Below, one piece after another: positions 7,162 to 12,079 of a DNA stretch of 12,079 nucleotides. Below the pieces are notes generated by a model. It did not search any database and was not told the DNA's origin. It worked only from the letters and a program-made list of their open reading frames with translations. How positions within the stretch are numbered: the first letter of the stretch is position 1; each line of letters starts with the position of its first letter. Source of the stretch: Acidobacteriota bacterium (GTDB lineage: Bacteria; Acidobacteriota; Terriglobia; Terriglobales; Acidobacteriaceae); contig JAKCDN010000046.1 in the NCBI GenBank assembly GCA_021841795.1, positions 1-12,079 on the forward strand, written 5' to 3'. A program made the position numbers and the translations under genes.

Positions 7162-9840
7162 TTACGCCGGCATTAGCTCCTGCTTCTCTTCTTTCTTCTC
7201 CATCACCGGCCCGTGGGTCTCGGCCGTTGGTGGCGGCGGTGCGTCGCCGATGCGTTTGGAGTAGGTGCAGACCACCGCCTTCTCCTCCGCCGCGACCGCG
7301 TCCTTCTTGCCGCGCTTCTTCGGCGCTGCCGCCTCTTCCTCCGCGGACTTCTTCTTGTTCGGGCACTCCAGATACACGCCCGAGCGCAGGGTCTTCTCCA
7401 CGAGATACGAACTGCCGCACTCCGGGCACTTCTTCGCCACCGGCTTCAGATTCGATGTGAAGTCGCACTTCGGATAGTTCGTGCAGCCCCAGAACACATT
7501 GCCCCGCCGCGCCCGACGCTCGGCGATATTGCCCTCTCCGCACTTCGGGCACTTCATGCCCTCGATCAGGTTCTGCTTCACGTACTTGCACTTCGGATAC
7601 CCGGAGCAGGAGACGAACTCGCCGTATGCGCCCTGCCGCAGCACCAGCGGCTTGCCGCACTCCGGGCAGTCCTCGCCCGTCGGCTCCGGCGGTTTCTGCT
7701 GCTGCTTCGAGCTCAGCTTGCGAAACGTCTTGCACGGAGGGTCGGCATTGTAGTCCGGGCAGGCCATGAACGGTCCGAACAGACCCCGGCGCATCACCAT
7801 CACCTTGCCGCAATTCTCGCAGTACTCCTCCGTGTCGCCCGCCTCCTGCGCCTCCGGCGTATTCAGGTCGGGCTTCGCGGCGATGTTCTCCTTGGTGAAC
7901 GTGCAGCTCGTCGGATCCTTCTTGTTATACGCCGAGCACGCATAGAACGTGCCGAACTTCCCCCACTTCAGCAGCAGCGGCGAGCCGCAGACCTCGCATT
8001 TTTCATCGGTCTTCTGCTCCATCCGCTTGATGTTCTCCATCTTCTTGCCCGCCACCTTGAGCTCGTCTTCAAAGTGGTCGTAGAACCCGTTCAGAAGATC
8101 GGTCCATCGTTCCTTCCCGTCCTCGATGTCGTCCAGTTCCTCTTCCAGGCGGGCCGTGTACTTGGTATCGAAGATGTACGGGAAATTCTTCACCATCAGG
8201 TCGCACACCACCACGCCGATCTCCGTGGGATAAAACCGGCCCCGCGAGCCTCCGTGCTTTACCACGTATTCACGGTCCTGGATGGTGTTGATAATCGACG
8301 CATACGTCGATGGCCGTCCAATGCCCCGCTCCTCCAGCTCTTTAACCAGCGAGGCTTCGTTATACCGCGGCGGCGGCTGGGTGTAGTGCTCTTCCGCCTG
8401 CAGCTCGTCCAGGCCCAGCGTCTTCACGCCGTCCAGGCTCGGCAGCCGGTTCGCCTGCTCGTCCTCGTCCTTGCTCTCGTCCGACGATTCGTACAGCTTC
8501 AGGAATCCGTCGAACCGCAGCACCGAGCCGCTCACGCGAAAATCGTATGTCTTGCGGTTCTTCGCCGACACCGCCGCAATGTTGCCCGTCGTCACGTCAT
8601 AAACGGCCGGCACCATCTGCGACGCCACAAACCTTCGCCAGATCAGCGTGTACAGCTTCAGTTGCTCATCGGTCAGATACCGCGCCAGGGATTCCGGTGT
8701 GCGCGCCGCGTCGGCGGGCCGGATCGCTTCGTGCGCATCCTGCGCGTCCTTCTTGCCCTTGTACACATTCGGCGAAGCCGGCAGATACTTCGCGCCCAGC
8801 TCCTTGCCGATCCACTCCCGCGCTCCGCTCACCGCCTCCGGCGACACCCGCGGAGAGTCGGTTCGCATGTACGTGATCAGGCCCTGCGTGCCCTCGGTGC
8901 CAAGGTCCACACCCTCATAGAGCCGCTGCGCAACACCCATCGTGCGCCGCACGTTGAACCCCAGCTTGTTGGCCGCATCGCGCTGCAATTGGCTGGTGAT
9001 GAACGGTGCCAGCGGACGCCGCTGCTGCTCGCGCGCCTGCACGCTGGTGACCGTCCAGCTTGCTTTCTCCAGCGCCGCCAGCACCGCGTCCGTCGACTTC
9101 TTGTCCGGCAAGGCATTGGCGATGAACTGCTCTTTGCCGTCCTTGTCCCTGCCGTTGCCCACGCGCGCCGGCTCGCCTTCGATGCCGATGAACTTCGCCT
9201 TGAACTTCTGGCCGGTCTGCTTCTCCGGGTGCAGCAGCGCGTCAAGCGTCCAATACTCGACCGGCTGAAATCCCCGGATCTCCCGCTCCCGCTCCACAAT
9301 CAACCGCAGCGCCACGGTCTGCACCCGCCCGGCTGAAAGACCCCGGCGCACCTTGTCCCACAGCAGCGGCGAAATCTGATACCCGACCAGCCGATCCAGC
9401 ACCCGCCGCGTCTGCTGCGCCGCCACCAGGTTCTCGTCGATATCGCGCGCATGCTGGAAGGCATCGTTCACCGCCTTCTTCGTAATCTCGTTGAAGGTCA
9501 CGCGACGGATCTTCTTGCGTTCTTTCGCATTTGTCCCCAGTTGCAGGGCCAGGTGATACGCAATCGCCTCGCCCTCGCGATCCGGGTCAGGCGCAAGATA
9601 TACCTCATCCGCCTTGGCCGCCGCCTTTTTCAGTTGCTCCACAACCTTCTCTTTGCCCGGCGACACGATCAGATGCGGCTCGAACGTCCGCTCCTTCAGC
9701 TCCACCCCAAGGTCGTTCTTCGGCAAGTCCATGATGTGCCCCACCGATGCGCGCACATCGAATCCCTTGCCCAGATACTTCTCTATCGTCTTCGCCTTGG
9801 CCGGCGACTCGACGATCACCAATGCTTTGCTCGTTGCCAT
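7162..9840 (-). CDS. topA: DNA topoisomerase I (type IA)
   Basis: This 892-aa enzyme relaxes negatively supercoiled DNA by transient single-strand cleavage. The TOPRIM domain is at the N-terminus: ALVIVESPAKAKTIEKYLG with Glu11, and the DPDRE motif with Asp85, Asp87 and Glu89. The catalytic tyrosine is Tyr324, in GLITYMRTDSPRVS. Domains II-IV run to about residue 600 (GIGRPSTYASIINTIQDREY is typical). The C-terminus has five zinc-ribbon modules starting at residues 615, 674, 725, 764 and 805. The first four have four cysteines each. The fifth (CPECG ... ECPNKKK) has only three, so it is probably degenerate. A Lys/Glu/Ala-rich tail (827-892) ends the protein. The length is near the family norm. 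The ATG at 9840 begins just before the TOPRIM strand; the ribosome-binding site is only moderate (GGAT at about seven bases). dprA lies upstream on the same strand. Confidence 0.98.
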   Translation of the reverse strand: MATSKALVIVESPAKAKTIEKYLGKGFDVRASVGHIMDLPKNDLGVELKERTFEPHLIVSPGKEKVVEQLKKAAAKADEVYLAPDPDREGEAIAYHLALQLGTNAKERKKIRRVTFNEITKKAVNDAFQHARDIDENLVAAQQTRRVLDRLVGYQISPLLWDKVRRGLSAGRVQTVALRLIVEREREIRGFQPVEYWTLDALLHPEKQTGQKFKAKFIGIEGEPARVGNGRDKDGKEQFIANALPDKKSTDAVLAALEKASWTVTSVQAREQQRRPLAPFITSQLQRDAANKLGFNVRRTMGVAQRLYEGVDLGTEGTQGLITYMRTDSPRVSPEAVSGAREWIGKELGAKYLPASPNVYKGKKDAQDAHEAIRPADAARTPESLARYLTDEQLKLYTLIWRRFVASQMVPAVYDVTTGNIAAVSAKNRKTYDFRVSGSVLRFDGFLKLYESSDESKDEDEQANRLPSLDGVKTLGLDELQAEEHYTQPPPRYNEASLVKELEERGIGRPSTYASIINTIQDREYVVKHGGSRGRFYPTEIGVVVCDLMVKNFPYIFDTKYTARLEEELDDIEDGKERWTDLLNGFYDHFEDELKVAGKKMENIKRMEQKTDEKCEVCGSPLLLKWGKFGTFYACSAYNKKDPTSCTFTKENIAAKPDLNTPEAQEAGDTEEYCENCGKVMVMRRGLFGPFMACPDYNADPPCKTFRKLSSKQQQKPPEPTGEDCPECGKPLVLRQGAYGEFVSCSGYPKCKYVKQNLIEGMKCPKCGEGNIAERRARRGNVFWGCTNYPKCDFTSNLKPVAKKCPECGSSYLVEKTLRSGVYLECPNKKKSAEEEAAAPKKRGKKDAVAAEEKAVVCTYSKRIGDAPPPPTAETHGPVMEKKEEKQELMPA

Positions 9841-10380
9841 TCCTGGATCCGGTTTCCTCGTTCTCGTTTCTTACGTCCTGCTCCTCGCGCAATACCCTGG
9901 CGAGGCTGCCGCGCATACGCGGTCGTAACTCAACCTTGGACTCGCTGCCTACCCATCGGTTTTCCCCGTCTGCCCTTCAATACCTTATATTGACGTGCAC
10001 CCATCCCGGGTATTCCAGAAAAAATAGGCCGCAAGTGTTGCACCCTACCACGGAATACCCCCTCGTTTCCACTCGCGCTGCGCAATTCTCTTCTCGCGCC
10101 GCGCCGTTTTTCCTCCGTCATGAGCCTTTAGGGGCGGCATCAACCTCCATCAATCCTTGCATTTAACTCCGGGAATCTCATCTTCCTGCCGGATACGGTT
10201 AATTTTTTGCGCAGTCCGCCTGCCATCCACTGTTCCCCGGTCGGCCGCCATATCGTGAGCTGCATCACAACACGCCTCGGCCCAATCCGCCGCCGGCCCA
10301 TGCGCCAATCGCTCCGCGCAAGCCGCCGCCGCCCGCGTCTCCGGCGCTCTGTTTCTGCTGCATTCGGCCCGGCGCTCCGC
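9841..10380. other. Long non-coding interval between dprA and topA
   Basis: This 540-base stretch contains no open frame with gene-like composition on either strand; the longest frames are arginine/serine/proline-rich shadows without convincing start signals. It holds four AATACC elements (9891-9896, 9979-9984, 10009-10014 on the opposite strand, and 10054-10059). It also holds the inverted repeat at 10008-10060 and a TATAAG hexamer on the minus strand (9984-9989) that could be a -10 box for topA. I see no tRNA or recognised ncRNA. It is probably the leader and promoter region of topA. Confidence 0.5.
10008..10060. repeat. Perfect 9-bp inverted repeat upstream of topA, possible operator
   Basis: GGGTATTCC at 10008-10016 and its exact reverse complement GGAATACCC at 10052-10060 are separated by 35 bases. 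The arm nearer topA covers the place where a -35 box would lie for a TATAAG -10 box at 9984-9989 on the minus strand. Two more AATACC copies lie closer to topA. The layout suggests a regulator-binding region, but the spacing also allows a weak long-loop hairpin. Confidence 0.5.
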
Positions 10381-11652
10381 TCAAATTGCCCTTACATAAT
10401 TCTTTCCAGGCAGTTGCCATATGCGACCTGCCATTTCAAGTTCAAAAAGAGCTGTAAAGACCTCTGAAGAAGTAAGTTGCGCCTCCAAAATCTCCAGAAT
10501 CCCGTCCATCTGCACGCTCTCATCCGCACGCAGAACATTCAGCACCATCTCCTCCTGCGGCCGCAACACAGGATCAGGCAATAAGGATGCCCCAACCTCG
10601 GCTTTGGATGCAGACGCCTCCCCGGCGCGCTGCTCTCCGCCTCCGGTCTGCCGCTCCCTGGCCTCCGACTCCAGCTCGATCCGCACCTGCGACGGCAGAT
10701 CCTCCCACACATCCTCCCACGTCGCCACCAGCTTCGCGCCCTGTTTGATCAGAGTATTCGGCGTCCACGAGCCTTTATTCGTCACATTGCCCGGTACCGC
10801 AAACAGATCGCGGTTCTGTTCCGCTGCGCAGCGGGCCGTCACCCGCGTGCCCGAGTTCTCCGCCGCCTCCACCACCAGCACGCCTACGCTCACTCCGCTC
10901 AGAATCCGGTTGCGCCGGGGAAAGTTCTGCGGCGCCGGAAACGTCCCCACCGGAACCTCGCTGACAATCGCTCCGCCACCGGCCAGAATCTCCTCCGCCA
11001 GCCTCCGGTTTTCCTTGGGATACACCACGTCGATTCCGGTGCCCCACACCGCCAGCGTCGGCATCCGGGCCGCCAGCGCTCCCTTGTGGGCGCAGGTGTC
11101 GATGCCCCGCGCCATCCCGCTCACAATCAGCAGCCGCCGCGCCGCCAGATCCCGCGCCAGCATCTCCGCAACCCCCGCCCCGTAGGGCGACGGATGCCGC
11201 GTGCCGACCACCGCGATCGACGGGCGGCTCAGCAGTTGCAGCGCCCCGCGCACCCACAGCACCGGCGGCGGATCATAGATCTCGCGCAGCCGCTCCGGAT
11301 ACTCCGCGCAGGAGTAGCTCACAATCCTCGCGCCTTGCGCCCCCGCGCGCGCCCACTCCGCCTCCGCCTCGCACCTTCCCTTGCCGTCAAACAGAAACTG
11401 CGCCGCGCCCGCGGGAAATCGCAGCCCTTCAATCTCGGTCAGCGTCAGCGCAAAGATCCGGCTCGCCCGCCCCATCTCGAGGACAGCGTCGAGGATCCGC
11501 TTTGGCCCCAGCCCCGGCGTCAGCGCCAGCGCCAGCCATGCCAGCCGTTCCTCGTCCATCGCTCCGCCGCATGCGGTCCCGGCCTGTGATGCCGCCCCAG
11601 CTTGCGCACACACGTCCCCTGCCGGCTGCGCAGGCGCCGTTTCAAAAATCAT
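10381..11652 (-). CDS. dprA: DNA-processing protein DprA (DprA/Smf family)
   Basis: DprA binds incoming single-stranded DNA during natural transformation and loads RecA. It acts in the cytoplasm. From the ATG at 11652 the protein is 423 aa. A helix-hairpin-helix/SAM-like N-terminal part (ALTPGLGPKRILDAVLEMG) is followed by the Rossmann-like DprA core. The core shows IAVVGTRHPSPYG (about 146-158), IVSGMARGIDTCAHKGAL (about 176-193), VWGTGIDVVYPKEN, FPRRNRILSG (244-253), ENSGTRVTAR and FAVPGN. A charged linker (about 321-358) leads to a C-terminal winged-helix domain (LRPQEEMVLNVL to the end). The start is uncertain: there is an in-frame TTG at 11667, the ATG at 11652 has no strong ribosome-binding site, and the ATG at 11559 would give a 392-aa protein closer to the usual length but has GGAG only two bases away. 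The first 30 or so residues are Ala/Gly-rich and not part of the family. Confidence 0.95.
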   Translation of the reverse strand: MIFETAPAQPAGDVCAQAGAASQAGTACGGAMDEERLAWLALALTPGLGPKRILDAVLEMGRASRIFALTLTEIEGLRFPAGAAQFLFDGKGRCEAEAEWARAGAQGARIVSYSCAEYPERLREIYDPPPVLWVRGALQLLSRPSIAVVGTRHPSPYGAGVAEMLARDLAARRLLIVSGMARGIDTCAHKGALAARMPTLAVWGTGIDVVYPKENRRLAEEILAGGGAIVSEVPVGTFPAPQNFPRRNRILSGVSVGVLVVEAAENSGTRVTARCAAEQNRDLFAVPGNVTNKGSWTPNTLIKQGAKLVATWEDVWEDLPSQVRIELESEARERQTGGGEQRAGEASASKAEVGASLLPDPVLRPQEEMVLNVLRADESVQMDGILEILEAQLTSSEVFTALFELEMAGRIWQLPGKNYVRAI

Positions 11653-11727
11653 CCGTTCTGAGTTCAAAGTTCACACACCCCGGCCTTCATCATTTGAGAG
11701 CCAACGCAGATCAAGGGATGTGCGCCC

Positions 11728-11757
11728 AAATTACCGCCCGCGCGTGCCGGAAGTCAA
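11728..11757 (-). promoter_or_regulatory. Candidate promoter of dprA
   Basis: On the minus strand, TTGACT (11757-11752) is followed after 18 bases by TAATTT (11733-11728). The -35 box matches five of six consensus bases; the -10 box matches only three. It lies about 75 bases before the chosen dprA start. Confidence 0.35.
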
Positions 11758-11775
11758 GGCAATCGATCACGCGGG

Positions 11776-11791
11776 CAGCGCAAGCGCGCTG
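11776..11791 (-). terminator. Hairpin after the PEP-CTERM gene, possible terminator
   Basis: CAGCGC-(4-base loop)-GCGCTG is a perfect 6-bp GC-rich stem. It starts 26 bases after the stop codon of the PEP-CTERM gene. No T run follows on the minus strand, so rho-independent termination is not assured. It does separate that gene from the dprA promoter region. Confidence 0.35.
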
Positions 11792-11816
11792 GAAACTGTG
11801 GCGGGAAATCCGCGAA

Positions 11817-12079
11817 TTATTTCGCGTAGCGCCTTAGGCGGAAGTAGGCCAGAACTCCCAGCCCCATCAAGCCCTCGCTCATCAGCGCCATGCCGGAAGG
11901 CTCGGGGGTGGTGCTGGGGGTGCTGATGGTTCCCAAAACGGCGGTCTGTTGCGTGCTTGTGTTTTGGAATAGCTGGCTGATGTCCTGTGGCCCGTTGGGA
12001 AATTGGAAGCTTAGAGTTCCGCTTCCGCCGTAGGCGGCGAAATCGTTGAAGATCTGGTCGGTACCCACGCTCGCCAGGT
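11817..12079 (-). CDS. PEP-CTERM anchored exported protein, 3' end (partial)
   Basis: The frame is open to the window edge, so this is the C-terminal part (about 86 residues) of a larger gene; a GTG at 12068 lies inside the frame and is probably not the real start. The end has the three-part PEP-CTERM sorting signal: the PEP motif (TTPEPSGMAL), a hydrophobic helix (GLMGLGVLAYF) and a short basic tail (RLRRYAK). Such proteins are exported and processed at the membrane by an exosortase, often linked to exopolysaccharide or surface material. The preceding visible part is Ser/Thr/Gln/Gly-rich, like the extracellular beta-rich domains of such proteins. No exosortase gene is in the window. The N-terminal domains are not visible, so the role is unknown. 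Confidence 0.85.
   Translation of the reverse strand, partial: LASVGTDQIFNDFAAYGGSGTLSFQFPNGPQDISQLFQNTSTQQTAVLGTISTPSTTPEPSGMALMSEGLMGLGVLAYFRLRRYAK

Noticed and set aside
7213..9336. 707-aa open frame antisense to topA
   Set aside because: It is very Arg/Leu/His-rich, has no domain signature, and lies wholly opposite a well-supported topA.
9930..10121. 63-aa minus-strand frame in the dprA-topA gap
   Set aside because: It has an ATG but only a weak ribosome-binding site; the product is arginine- and glycine-rich without hydrophobic patterning, and it overlaps the repeat elements.
10341..10377. Direct repeat CCGGCGCTC (10341-10349 and 10369-10377) just after dprA
   Set aside because: Nine GC-only-type bases repeated once in a very GC-rich segment is not distinctive; no further copies or structure.

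Overview
The window is GC-rich, with strong G/C bias at third codon positions, and looks like chromosome from a Gram-negative, soil-type bacterium. The best guess is Acidobacteriota (Terriglobia/Acidobacteriaceae). Three things suggest this: a PEP-CTERM anchored protein at the right edge, a small secreted protein with an MCGAKH/CVKKC cysteine pattern of a kind I associate with acidobacterial genomes, and the overall gene style. No rRNA, tRNA, CRISPR, insertion sequence or phage gene is visible. The taxonomic call is inference.

Left half, plus strand (1-5435). The last codons of an apparent membrane protein end at 40. A secreted GH35 beta-galactosidase follows (203-2056), then a probable terminator and an AT-rich intergenic stretch. 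Next is a multi-pass GT-C glycosyltransferase of the PMT/ArnT type (2368-3690, probably starting at TTG). After another hairpin and about 300 bases of non-coding DNA comes a soluble histidine kinase (3987-5435). It joins an atypical cyclic-nucleotide-binding-like domain to an HATPase and has an unusually long insert between its H-box helix and its second DHp-like helix. A perfect 15-bp tandem duplication sits across its stop codon.

Right half, minus strand (5609-12079). In transcription order from the right edge the genes are: the 3' end of a PEP-CTERM protein gene; dprA (competence and recombination); a 540-base non-coding gap; topA (DNA topoisomerase I with five C-terminal zinc ribbons, the last one lacking a cysteine); a conserved-looking helical protein of unknown function; a small exported cysteine protein; and a DUF427-family protein. 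The kinase and the DUF427 gene converge.

How the genes relate. dprA and topA are DNA-handling housekeeping genes and are often close together. The beta-galactosidase and the glycosyltransferase are both carbohydrate-related, but they are separated by a terminator-like hairpin, so a joint pathway is not shown. I see no convincing new multi-gene system. The items most worth a second look are the AATACC elements and inverted repeat in the long leader upstream of topA, the architecture of the orphan kinase, and the small secreted protein with two in-frame starts, each with its own ribosome-binding site.
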